This document shows, piece by piece, positions 48,382 through 56,609 of a DNA stretch of 64,000 nucleotides (the first letter of the stretch is position 1; every line of letters starts with the position of its first letter). The DNA comes from Tridacna crocea (Eukaryota; Mollusca; Bivalvia; Cardiida; Cardiidae): positions 41,914,619 to 41,978,618 of the forward strand of contig OX031071.1 in the NCBI GenBank assembly GCA_943736015.1, in the 5' to 3' direction. The notes under the pieces were generated by a model that saw nothing but the letters and a program-made list of their open reading frames with translations, ran no database searches and was not told where the DNA came from. The position numbers and the translations under genes are program-made.

Positions 48382-49093
48382 ACCTGGCCGGGTTTTTTGG
48401 CTATTTTTGAGGTTACGGGAATAGTTAGCATCATATCGGTTGAACTCACCAATTTATCACAGTCTTTGTGCACGAATCTAAAGAATCTGTCGACCATTTT
48501 CTGTCGACTTTTTTCATTCATATCTAACCAGGAAGAATGACTTGATTTTAGTACATTTGCATTTGCTGATAATTGCAGATTACCCCTGCCATGTAGGGCC
48601 CCGCGAATGTCCAACATCTGAGATATTTCAATGTCTTGTAATCGAGCGATCAGATCATGGAGTTTCGATATATGCCAGTTACCCAGTAATTTAATTTTAT
48701 GGTTCATACTCTCGCAATTATTGTTCTTCCAAAAAAGGGGTATACTTGGATTTTCAAGTCTTGGTATAAATGCATATTGAAAAAGAATGGGTATTAATTT
48801 TTCACTCAAATAACCGTTATCAATGTTGGCGAATTGCTCTACGATTTCTTGTTTTCTTTCAATAAAAGCAAGTCTGCTAGGTAGAGTGAGTATCCCATTA
48901 ATGCCAAATAACTGATTTGTTAAAATTCTCTGAATTTGTTCTGAAACCTGAGCTTTATTTAAGTGCCTTTTCATGTTTTCCTCCAAATGTCGCGTGCATA
49001 AAACCTGGGTGGAGTCAGGGAATGCAGATTTCATTATTGTATGACTTTATAGCTTTAATTAAAGCTTTTATTCCGTCGGTGTAGTTTGTAAAA
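48315..49093 (-). pseudogene. MULE transposase remnant, 5'-truncated and frameshifted
   Basis: The open frame from 49034 to 48315 gives 239 residues matching the C-terminal half of animal Mutator-like transposases. It shows VLCTRHLEENM with the CxxH motif (C13, H16), and NNNCESMNHKIK with the likely catalytic Glu at residue 108. Immediately upstream on the same strand a different frame (49093 to about 49035) reads FTNYTDGIKALIKAIKSYNNE, which carries the TDG motif with the second catalytic Asp. The two frames differ by one step around 49035, so the gene is broken. A possible splice acceptor ATAACAG lies just before this segment; the N-terminal part with the first Asp was not found. The C-terminal end overlaps a local 263-bp duplication. 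The remnant is divergent from the phosphotransferase, with about 320 bp between them. Confidence 0.82.
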
Positions 49094-49415
49094 CTGTTAT
49101 AACATACGCATTAATTGAAATCAGACTTAATTATGTTACTGGTCAAAAGTGTCCGACCGAAATTCTAATTAGCAGGTAAAACAGTAATAATGAAATTTGC
49201 CAAGTGTGACAAACATCAACTGCATATCTTTTCAAAGAAATGCCGACAGCGAAAAACTACAAACGAACTTCCTAAAAAATACATTAAACAAGACTCGATT
49301 GTTTTTTGTTATGCGTTGAGCAGACGGTGCCAAGCGCATCAACAACAGCCATTTAGTGAGAATCCAATACATAAAATGTATATGTAGAGTGTATCACATC
49401 ACAATTATCATTAAA
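49094..49415. promoter_or_regulatory. Divergent intergenic region between MULE remnant and phosphotransferase
   Basis: About 320 bp separate the two divergent reading frames and presumably hold the phosphotransferase promoter. TACATAAAATGTATATG near 49370-49386 is the only TATA-like stretch, but it is close to the start codon. No firm core promoter can be assigned by eye. Confidence 0.3.
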
Positions 49416-49961
49416 ATGGAAGATTTGTCTAGAAGTATCGTTCGTTATCTAAGACATAACCCAGCCGCTGCAGTCAATTGTAATGCCTGCGTTCCAGTCA
49501 CACACATTCTACAGCAATTTCAAATAGATTTCCACAACCTCGAATCTGCGATACAGCAGCCAACAGACAAACAACGCCTCGTCCTGTCCGACTGTAAACA
49601 TTACATATGGGCAGCAGCCGGTCACTCAATACCGGTTGATTTAGACTGCATCGGAACTAGAATTGAGGATCCAGCCTCCATTGAATACTGCTGTCATGGC
49701 ACTACAGTACAAGCCTACGAATACATAAAAGAAGAAGGTTTGAAGAAAATGAATCGCCAGTACATTCACTTTGCCGGTTCCAAGACCCTACTGAAGAAGG
49801 GCTCGCAAGTCATCATCACACTTAATGTTAAGAAATACCTCAAAGAAGGGATGAAGTTGTTCCGCTTAGCAGATGGAAACATCGCTGCATGTGGAAACAG
49901 ATCGGGTATAATAAAGCCATGTTTCTTTAAATGTGTGACTGTGAAAAAACGGCCCTTTTAA
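49416..49961 (+). CDS. TRPT1: tRNA 2'-phosphotransferase (Tpt1/KptA family), transposon-borne, intronless
   Basis: This open frame of 181 residues matches the RNA 2'-phosphotransferase family, which uses NAD+ to remove the 2'-phosphate left at a tRNA splice junction. Visible family blocks: LSRSIVRYLRH at residues 4-14, with the catalytic Arg-His pair at R13-H14; a winged-helix part with VPVTHILQQF and DKQRLVLS at 51-58; IWAAAGHS at 64-71; CHGT at 93-96; GLKKMNRQYIHFA at 108-120 with R114; and a C-terminal GMKLFRLADGNI...GN block. The family motif IRANQGHS has its Arg replaced by Trp65 (TGG, one C-to-T step from CGG) and Asn-Gln by Ala-Ala. That Arg is one of four essential residues in yeast Tpt1, so activity is doubtful or altered. 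I chose the ATG at 49416 because family homology begins right there; an in-frame ATG at 49356 would add 20 unmatched residues. The stop codon lies inside the first downstream hairpin. The gene sits inside a 5.4-kb transposon, divergent from a MULE remnant, and in sense orientation within N6AMT1 intron 1. Confidence 0.92.
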   Translation: MEDLSRSIVRYLRHNPAAAVNCNACVPVTHILQQFQIDFHNLESAIQQPTDKQRLVLSDCKHYIWAAAGHSIPVDLDCIGTRIEDPASIEYCCHGTTVQAYEYIKEEGLKKMNRQYIHFAGSKTLLKKGSQVIITLNVKKYLKEGMKLFRLADGNIAACGNRSGIIKPCFFKCVTVKKRPF

Positions 49962-50035
49962 GGGCCAACCAACAACGGCCCTTGTAAGGGCCAAATACCA
50001 ACGGCCCTTGTTAGGGCCACCAATTTCAAAGAAAT
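49951..50035 (+). terminator. Three tandem histone-mRNA-like 3' stem-loops plus downstream-element-like purine tract
   Basis: Three 16-nt hairpins start at 49951, 49977 and 50003, an exact 26-bp period. Each has six base pairs (GGCCCT / AGGGCC) and a four-base loop: TTTA, TGTA and TGTT. This matches the known histone 3' stem-loop (GGYYYU, four-base loop with U at positions 1 and 3, ARRRCC). Flanks also fit: AAAAAC before the first, AACCA or ACCA after the first and third. CAAAGAAAT at 50027-50035 resembles the purine-rich histone downstream element paired by U7 snRNA. The phosphotransferase stop codon TAA occupies 49959-49961 in the first loop/stem. Function as a processing signal is inference; a bare 26-bp inverted tandem repeat is the alternative. 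Confidence 0.72.
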
Positions 50036-50139
50036 CTATCTATGCGAAAAATTGTCATAAAATTGTTCCCCTTCTTAGTGCCAACACATTGAAGTCAACC
50101 GAAAAAGACGTCTTACCATTACCCTCACCATCCCCAATA

Positions 50140-50252
50140 ATTAAAAAAGGACACGAAAACGGGTTCTTTCGCACATATTTTCTGGGGCAAGAAAATTCAG
50201 GGCCCTGGGCTAGTGCTGGTAAATACAGGAATTAAATGAATATGTGAGCTTC
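50140..50252 (+). mobile_element. SINE body fragment inside the A element
   Basis: CTAGTGCTGGTAAATACAGG and ATGAATATGTGAGCTT match the body of the SINE at 28790-28940. It lies just downstream of the phosphotransferase hairpins. Confidence 0.5.
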
Positions 50253-50257
50253 AGCAA

Positions 50258-50410
50258 ACCAAACAACAAAATTTTAGGCTGTTCTACATTTACAGACGAC
50301 AAAAATGAAATTTCTTCTGGGGGTTAAGAAAACAGAATATGAAAATGAGAAAATACTACTTACTAGTATTTTATCCTTTTCCCAAGATAATTTCAAAAGC
50401 CTTATTTTTC
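50258..50410 (-). mobile_element. TTAA MITE fragment
   Basis: It has TTTACAGACGACAAAAATG and the hairpin GAAAATACTACTTACTAGTATTTT-like core, and abuts the inner edge of the A right arm. Confidence 0.6.
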
Positions 50411-51156
50411 AATATCAGAAAAGAAGAGAAATGGCCGTAAGCAATTTCTCGTTTTACCACATGGTTTCATTAAAGTGAAACCCAAACAAGCCCTTGTTTT
50501 TACATGTCTGCACTCTGCAGTACAAGTCTATTGAAAACACTGTGAAAAAGGAGAAATTGCTCGTGACGAGCAATTTCTCCTTTTCCCACAATATTATCTA
50601 CCCATCTACAGAACTTTCTGCCATTTTTATCAAATTTGAAATTGTCGTCTGCAAACGAGTTTGGAAAGGTCTTAAATTTGTCGTTTGGGAAGGAGTTAAA
50701 GTGATGAAGCGTAACTCTGTATAAACTTCAATAGTACAACAGAGTAATTTCCCTTCTGTAAATATCTGCTTGATGCTTGAAATGTACTTGCAAACTCTGT
50801 AAGAAATAAAAATACATCAACATAAACTCGTAAATAAGTAGATAATTGCATATTGTATCAAACAATGTCATTAATTTGGTTGTTTGTGCCTCAAAATTCG
50901 TACGGCGCTAAGTTAATTGGTACGGCGTAACGGGCACCTGTTGGTCCCGTGAAAGAATGACTGAAATTGGCAAATAACTTGACAAATACGAAAAATTGGG
51001 CATTAATATTGCTAGGTAAGATAGATAATATGGTTTTCAACATAACGAAACAAAAAAAAGCAAGCAATAAGTTGCAGATTTTGGTACGGCGTGTTTTTTT
51101 CCGTACGGCGTATGGTACGGCGTATTTTTCTGGTACGGCGTGTTTTAGTGGGACCG
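50410..51156 (-). repeat. Family A right terminal inverted repeat
   Basis: This is the inverse of the left arm, including the MITE copy at 50470-50699. The MITE end nearest 50470 has diverged (TTAAAGTGAAACCC instead of TTAACCCTTTCCC). Confidence 0.85.
50470..50699 (+). mobile_element. TTAA MITE, same insertion in A right arm
   Basis: Inverse of 46199-46420; hairpin GAAATTGCTCGTGACGAGC, ending GGGAAGGAGTTAA. Confidence 0.88.
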
Positions 51157-51808
51157 ATAACTAACACTGAAATTATTTCAATAAAAATTTTACTTTGGGT
51201 ACGTTTTGACTTAAATTTTGGGTACGTTTTGACTTAACTTTTGGGTACGTTTTGACTTATTTTTTGGGTACGTTTTGGTTTGGGTACGTTTTGACCGCAT
51301 ACCTATATGTTGGATTGAAGAATGAACTTACCCTCTGTAACCTGCGAAAAATTCCAAATTTTAAACACAAATGGTCACCATAAGGGTGAATGAAAATCAG
51401 TAGCAGACATAAACAGTCGGTGTAATGTGACACGTGTGCGTTATTATTTTTATTTCCACCAAGCAAATACGTTACAACTCTTGGGTCGTCCACACTGCAG
51501 TGCGATACCGAGATCAAAGGCACAAGGAAACCCTTCACCCTTTTTGTGAAAATTCATATGACACGTACAAAGTATTTCTTAAAAACTTTTGAGAACTGGA
51601 TTATAAATATTTTGTGGATGGGGATGGAAAATTAAAAATTTGAACTGAAGCTATATGTTTTGGAACATGACTAAGTTATGCACAACATAAAAAGTTCGGG
51701 TTTTTTTTTTAAGGATCGTAATTTTCTTAATATTCAAAAGTATGCTTTAAGTGCTGTAATTTTAGTAAATGGACTGTCCCTGTTTCTTTCAAGACACCGG
51801 AAAGATTC

Positions 51809-52025
51809 TTAACCCTCTACCAAACGATACCGAGTTTTAACAACCCTGGAAACGTAGGGTGTTTCAAACAAAACAATGTGAAATGCTTTGAACCAGCATT
51901 TTCTCCTTTTCCCATGATATTTTCTACTTTTTCAAAAGCCATTTCAACAATTTGACCCACGTCTAAACTGTCGCCTTCAAATGCTATGGATTTTGATAGG
52001 TCCCAAGTTTTGCAGTTTACCAGGA
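51809..52025 (+). mobile_element. TTAA MITE, degenerate, forward
   Basis: TTAACCCTCTACCAAACGA, half hairpin ACCAGCATTTTCTCCTTTTC, right part decayed. Confidence 0.65.
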
Positions 52026-52040
52026 TTTTTAGTCAAATAA

Positions 52041-52268
52041 GCCATTACTCTCATTGTTCAAACCCGACTTTTGGAGACCCCGAGAAAAAATCCTTTAGAA
52101 AACGTCGTGGGAAAAGGAGAACATTCTAGTTACAAACATTGTCTCCTGTTACAATATCTTCTACCCCTTTTTAAACGAAATTCCAGTTTTGAGCCACACT
52201 TTTTTTTGTTATCTTCACATGCATTTAACTTGGGCAAGTCAAAATTTTGTCGTTCTGTAAAGGATAAA
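52041..52268 (+). mobile_element. TTAA MITE, degenerate, forward
   Basis: CCATTACTCTCATTGTTC, CCTTTAGAAAACGTCGTGGG and GTCGTTCTGTAAAGGATAA. Confidence 0.65.
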
Positions 52269-52386
52269 TTAATCTTATAAAAATTGCCATAGATAGTCTG
52301 ATTGTTCAGCACATGTCAGACATTGCTAAGTTGGAAAAGTACAGGGCTTGCAACCCAGGGATAATTGGTTAGATATATTTTAACTA

Positions 52387-52511
52387 TTAACCTTTTTCCA
52401 CACAATCCCCAGTTTAAAAAGAAAGAAATCATTGTAGGAAGGATAGAGAGTGCTCGTGACCAGCATTTTCGCCTTTTCCTACGATATTTTCCATTTAGTT
52501 TCATTAGTTAA
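52387..52511 (+). mobile_element. TTAA MITE, internally shortened
   Basis: TTAACCTTTTTCCACACAATC, core GAGTGCTCGTGACCAGCATTT, ends after TTCCATTTAGTTTCATTAGTTAA. Confidence 0.65.
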
Positions 52512-53540
52512 GCCATATGAAATTGAAGGGTGTCAATATTTACAATTTGGAAAAGTCTTTTTTTTTTTAATCTTTGAAAATGTTTAGTGTGGTGATAAAT
52601 TTCTGTAATAAGAAAAAAGGGTTTAATTGTGTGCAAAGTTTGAAAGTTGAAACACGATAAAGTTTGAGTTTCTTGATCAAATTCTTGCCGAAGAAGATAT
52701 CGTATCTTCTTAGTTGCATTTTTATTTTTCATCACTCTTAATCGATGACTATCATAACGACGAAGGTCTATTCAAATTTTAAACCTCTCTTTCCATCTAA
52801 AAATTATGGTGTATGTTTTATTTTTAGCGAGAAATATGTGCTAAAGCTGTTTTAGTTTTAAAGCTGGTAAAGGGTTAGCCGGGTGTTCCTTTGATCTCGG
52901 TATATCACTGCAGTAATGGGTGACACATAGTCTTTTGCTAAACACTAACACACACGTGTCATAAAAATGTGTCTGCCCTGTTTAATTTTCTCTTAATCAT
53001 TCATAAATACGGTAAACAGGATTTGGAATAATCATCTTTTTTTAAACGTAGGGTAAGTTCATTCTCATTTTTGAGTTCCGAAAACTTTTTTTGTTTTCAA
53101 ATGCATTTTTATTGCTTCCCGATTTAACTACAGTTTGCTTTTCATTTTCTTTTTTAAATTCTTGTCTTGTAAGTCAAAGGCAGTTTGCTAGAAATAATGA
53201 TTTCTTTCTCGGTGTTAATAATGTAGTCTGCACACGAAAGTTTCGATGAAAACCAAAAGGAGACAGCTCTTGAGCTATAACTCCTTTTTCTGTAGGATAC
53301 CGGAAAATTGATAACTTGACAGTTTTTGCCTCTTCGAAAGTGATAATGGATACAACTACCGACACGGTCAATTTCTGGCATTTTTATCGTTTTTACGGTG
53401 AATTTCATTTCTAAAATGTCATGAATTACTATACGGGTATATTCAAGTTGGCGTTTGCTTTCACCTCCGCCGTTTTTGCTATCACGTGATCAACGAAAAT
53501 GCCCGGATGTCCGACGCTATCAATAAGCTATGTAGATCGG

Positions 53541-55168
53541 TTTACAGTCAAAACGTACCCAAACCAAAACGTACCCAAGTCAAAACGTACCCAAGTATAG
53601 TCAAAACGTACCCAAGTGAAGTCAAAACGTACCAAAGTGGAGTCAAAATGTACCCATGTTTTTTATAGTGTTTTTATCTTCCATCTTTCCACAAATTAAT
53701 AGAAATATTGTTTTCGCCATCTTGATGATGATAATTTTTAATTACACTTTATTTCAAATTTGCCTTACATGATAAAAACAAATAATGAACCATATCACAG
53801 AACATATAGCTAAGTCTATCAAACGCTTCATGATAAAATTACAGTGTGTGTATCTCTCTTTTTTAGGCAAATACAATTAACTTTAGGGAAAAAGCATCAG
53901 ATACCTTGATAACCTTATCCATCATTATTAATATATATTTTATCAATAAAAAAAAATCGGAAAAAAATCTTCATAAGAATAAAGCACTTTTATAAAAATG
54001 AGATACGTTAATTACATTGTTTGGATAACAAAAGGTGCAATTTTCACACCAAAAAAGAGTGTAATAAACTATAATTATGTGGTGAATAAATCAATTATTC
54101 ACAGTGGTATTAAAGCTGCTGTATATTACCTGATTATATATTTGAATGCTTTGTAAATATTGATGATTTGAGAGACAGTTTGCTTTAGATGAAAAAACTG
54201 AAGGGTAGATTTTTTTCTTAAATTTATTCAATGCTCTGATGGAAATTAATTTTTCTCTTATTTGCCTTTTCTTCCCTTTGAAAGTTCTTCTTTGTAACAT
54301 TTTTATCATCAGGAAATTCTCCAAACACGGATAAGTAAACCATTTTGTTGTCTATGAGTGGTGACTAGGTTATACATTCTTATCATTACAAGTATAAATA
54401 TTTACACAATTTTTCAGTTAATTAAAATATTAACTTTTAGAGGACGAATATTATAAGATATGTTCTGCACTGAAAATATTGTATGTAAACTTAACTCTTT
54501 ACCAATCAATAAAATCTTGGACTCTTCCAGACTGAAAACATTTGCAAACAACAGTTATAATATAAGGCTTCGAAGGGTAAAAAACATTGTGAGAAACGGA
54601 AGGAAGTTGTTACAATGTTGTAAAAAACTATTTTTCAGAAGGATTGTAGATACTACAGATTGTGTAATTAAAGGTAACCTGTGTTTTTTGTGGGTGAAAA
54701 AAAAAAAGTTCAACTAAATATCATTGAACATGTTCATTTTAAACTTAAATTGACTAGATCTAACTTATTTTTTTGTTAAGTTTGAAAAGGGGCTTGGTGG
54801 TGAATATAATTAATACTATACATGTAGCATTATGTACAAATGTTTGTAAACATCTTTTATGAGAATAAAACTGTTAATGACAACTAGTTTGTTACACCTG
54901 ATTAGTCCTGACATAAACACAACACCCATAATTGAATGTAATGTAGGATTGAAACCACGCATCATTTTTAAAGAATTAAAAGGATATAAAGTGAATCTGG
55001 AGTTAAAACATCCTTAAAAGGTAAGATGCATGAAGTTTTTAATCTATAACTAACACTGAAATTATTTCAATAAAAATTTTACTTTGGGTACGTTTTGACT
55101 TAACTTTTGGGTACGTTTTGACTTATTTTTGGGTACGTTTTGGCTTGGGTACGTTTTGACCGCATTCC
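53541..55168. mobile_element. Family B copy 2, internally deleted, with empty site for A
   Basis: This 1,628-bp copy is nearly identical to copy 1 in 53541-54041, 54041-54096 and 54097-55053. It lacks two internal blocks of copy 1, and both deletion joins fall at 2-bp microhomologies (AT and TA). The sequence CTATAACTAACACTG at 55044-55058 is the uninterrupted target of the A insertion in copy 1. Confidence 0.85.
54491..54680 (-). mobile_element. TTAA MITE fragment fixed in family B (copy in B2)
   Basis: Twin of 45181-45370, with only a few substitutions (for example AACAATAG versus AACAACAG). Confidence 0.65.
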
Positions 55169-55209
55169 ATTTTTCTGGTACGGCGTGTTTTAGTAGGACC
55201 CGCTTCATT

Positions 55210-56390
55210 ATCATCCGGGTGTCCTTCGCATTTTATACTAATTGTGTTTAACCCATATCTATCGTCCTCGTCGTTGGATTTGTTTACCCTCGCCATGCGG
55301 CATTTCACCATGCGGCGAGCAGCTATTGGTTCTTTACTAAGAATAACAGTCTATTTGTATGGTATCTATATGACAGACAGGAACACCTCACGGTTTAAGA
55401 GAAAAAAAAAGAAAATATTTACGTAAAAGCCAAAGGGGCTTAGGTCAAAAACAACCCTTTTTCAGGTACACAATAGAAATTAAATAAAATAGTTATAATG
55501 TAAGAAAGATATTTACATAAAAATATACAGGGCCGTGTGGCATTACATGCCCGAACACAAAATTTAGTGCTTGTCTTGAAAATTGCTATTTGGTACGCTC
55601 GACAGTGTTAATATTCTAATTATTTAAATACTAATTATTATTATTTATTACCACAGGTTAAAAGCATATAAATTGTCTTGTCTATGTTTTATTTTCTTTA
55701 GATTTTATCTATCATGGAAGTTTATAACTAAGCAAAGCGTCAAAGCCGACTAGAGAGCTCTTCAAAAAAGAAAAAAAGGAGATGGAGAAAAAATATACAC
55801 ATAAAAATTGAGGGACAGTGTCAGTCCTGCCTGCTGTGCGGGGCGATCAGGACGACACCTCGCAGTAGGGGCATTAAGTCAAAACTAGTGGGGTGCCCGT
55901 TTTTTCCCTACCGCCCCTCTACAGCAGGTCCCAAAATGGGTAAAAACTGAATTAAAGATGGAGAAAGGTAAAACCCATATCTATGCCATATGCATGCAAG
56001 CTAGGTTATATGAAGTTCTAGACGATAATTTCATGCCTCAGATTGTCATTTAGACAGATATCTTTCACCGTCAAAGACAGGTCATTTCAAATTTCCAAAT
56101 GTCAAAACCCGGTCTCAGGGAAGCTTGCCGAGTTGTCAACATTTGTCAAGATATTCATGGACAAAGATTTGTTTCTCATTTTTATGCCAATTTTCGTGTT
56201 TGTTATCCACTATGTTCAATCCAAGATAGTGATTTTTAATACTCACGAAACCAAGCGCTAAAGACAAGAATTCAAGTTTTGGCACCAAGCCAGCTTAGCA
56301 ACCGACTTCAATCAATTCCGAGATTTCTCAATCGATTATCGGAATCGGAAGCCAAAACCAACTGACTTTCGACTATAATCGATCATCGGC
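55210..56390. other. Right interior of the hAT-like element, no gene
   Basis: Short frames at 55123-55311 (minus) and 56043-56261 (plus) show no recognisable domain. CGATTATCGG-type motifs appear near 56330. Confidence 0.4.
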
Positions 56391-56609
56391 CCACCACTAC
56401 CTATTACCAAGTAACAAAATTTCACTTTTGTCTGAATTGAAAGTATTTGCAGATGACAAATTAAAGGTAACTGAAAACATGTATAGAAAGTGTACAAAGC
56501 ACTGTGACAGAAGGAGAAAAGGCTGTTTACCAGCATTTTCTCCTTTTCTCACTATGGTTTCAGAAGGCCTCTCTTCAGGGTTGTCAGGGATTGTGTGGTA
56601 AAGGATTTA

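Larger units (their letters stand above)
45742..51156. mobile_element. Full-length family A transposon (MULE-type) carrying the phosphotransferase
   Basis: The 5,415-bp element starts GGGTCCTACTAAAACACGCC and ends with the inverse (GTTTTAGTGGGACCG). It is flanked by the perfect 8-bp duplication ATAACTAA at 45734-45741 and 51157-51164. The inverted arms run to about 46485 and from about 50410, roughly 740 bp each. Both contain the same TTAA MITE, so arm homogenisation or arm duplication followed that insertion. The ends hold several copies of the motif ACGCCGTAC. The interior contains local tandem duplications, the MULE transposase remnant and the phosphotransferase gene. Assignment to the Mutator-like superfamily rests on the internal transposase and the TSD length. 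The paralogous B copy at 55046-55053 has a single ATAACTAA and no insert. Confidence 0.88.
41669..51303. mobile_element. Family B copy 1, interrupted by the full-length A element
   Basis: Without the A insertion and one TSD copy it is about 4.2 kb. The ends carry runs of CAAAACGTACCCAA (left, 41676-41792) and TTGGGTACGTTTTG (right, 51198-51295): subterminal repeats in inverted orientation. No convincing coding region was found, so it looks non-autonomous. It retains 42171-44432 and about 44493-44789, both absent from copy 2. Confidence 0.8.
51304..53540. other. Spacer between B copies, bounded by an inverted ACACGTGT module
   Basis: It holds three degenerate TTAA MITEs (separate entries) between two inverted modules at about 51320-51540 (minus) and 52870-53075 (plus). 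Each module has CGATACCGAGATC / GATCTCGGTAT, an ACACGTGT palindrome and GGGTAAGTTCATTC at its far end. The same inverted pair occurs inside B1. No gene is recognised. Confidence 0.6.
41669..55168. mobile_element. Composite of two direct family B copies with spacer, inserted in the short A element
   Basis: The outer ends are TTTACAGTCAAAACG at 41669 and CGTTTTGACCGCATTCC ending 55168. They are flanked by the duplicated A-element sequence ATTTTTCTGG (41659-41668 and 55169-55178), a 9-10-bp TSD. Inside are B1 (41669-51303), a spacer (51304-53540) and B2 (53541-55168). Either the two B copies and the spacer moved as one unit, or one B element was tandemly duplicated after insertion. Confidence 0.75.
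40831..55201. mobile_element. Short family A element (MITE-like), split by the B composite
   Basis: The left part is 40831-41668 and the last 23-33 bp are at 55169-55201, separated by the B insertion. The left end CGGTCCTACTAAAACACG and the right end GTTTTAGTAGGACCC match family A termini. Flanks share CTTCATT (40824-40830 and 55203-55209), 7 of 8 positions of an 8-bp TSD. The left part is essentially two inverted arms (about 40831-41150 and 41160-41668) with no coding interior. It lacks the TTAA MITE found in the full-length arms: the intact target TTAA is at 41228-41231. Confidence 0.82.
40169..56399. mobile_element. hAT-like element, outer shell of the nested cluster
   Basis: The left end TAGTGTTGGGCAATCGG and the right end GGCCCACCACTA are imperfect inverted repeats of hAT style. 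They are flanked by CCTATTAG (40161-40168) and CCTATTAC (56400-56407), an 8-bp duplication with one mismatch, the hAT TSD length. AT-rich CGATTATCG-type motifs occur near both ends. Its own sequence is only about 40169-40830 and 55202-56399 and has no recognisable transposase. A short open frame on the minus strand at 55311-55123 is unrecognised. Confidence 0.65.
40157..56608 (-). mobile_element. TTAA MITE split by the hAT-like insertion
   Basis: The first bases TTAACCTATTA lie at 40157-40167 and the rest at 56400-56608 (CCTATTACCAAGTAACAAAA to GTGTGGTAAAGGATTTA). Core AAAGGCTGTTTACCAGCATTT. Rejoining the parts removes one copy of the hAT TSD. Confidence 0.75.

Noticed and set aside
49356-49415. 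Upstream in-frame ATG of the phosphotransferase
   Set aside because: The 20 extra residues do not resemble the family, and homology begins right after the ATG at 49416.
55123-55311. 62-codon minus frame as hAT transposase
   Set aside because: It runs into B2 terminal repeats and shows no zinc finger or RNase H-like motif.
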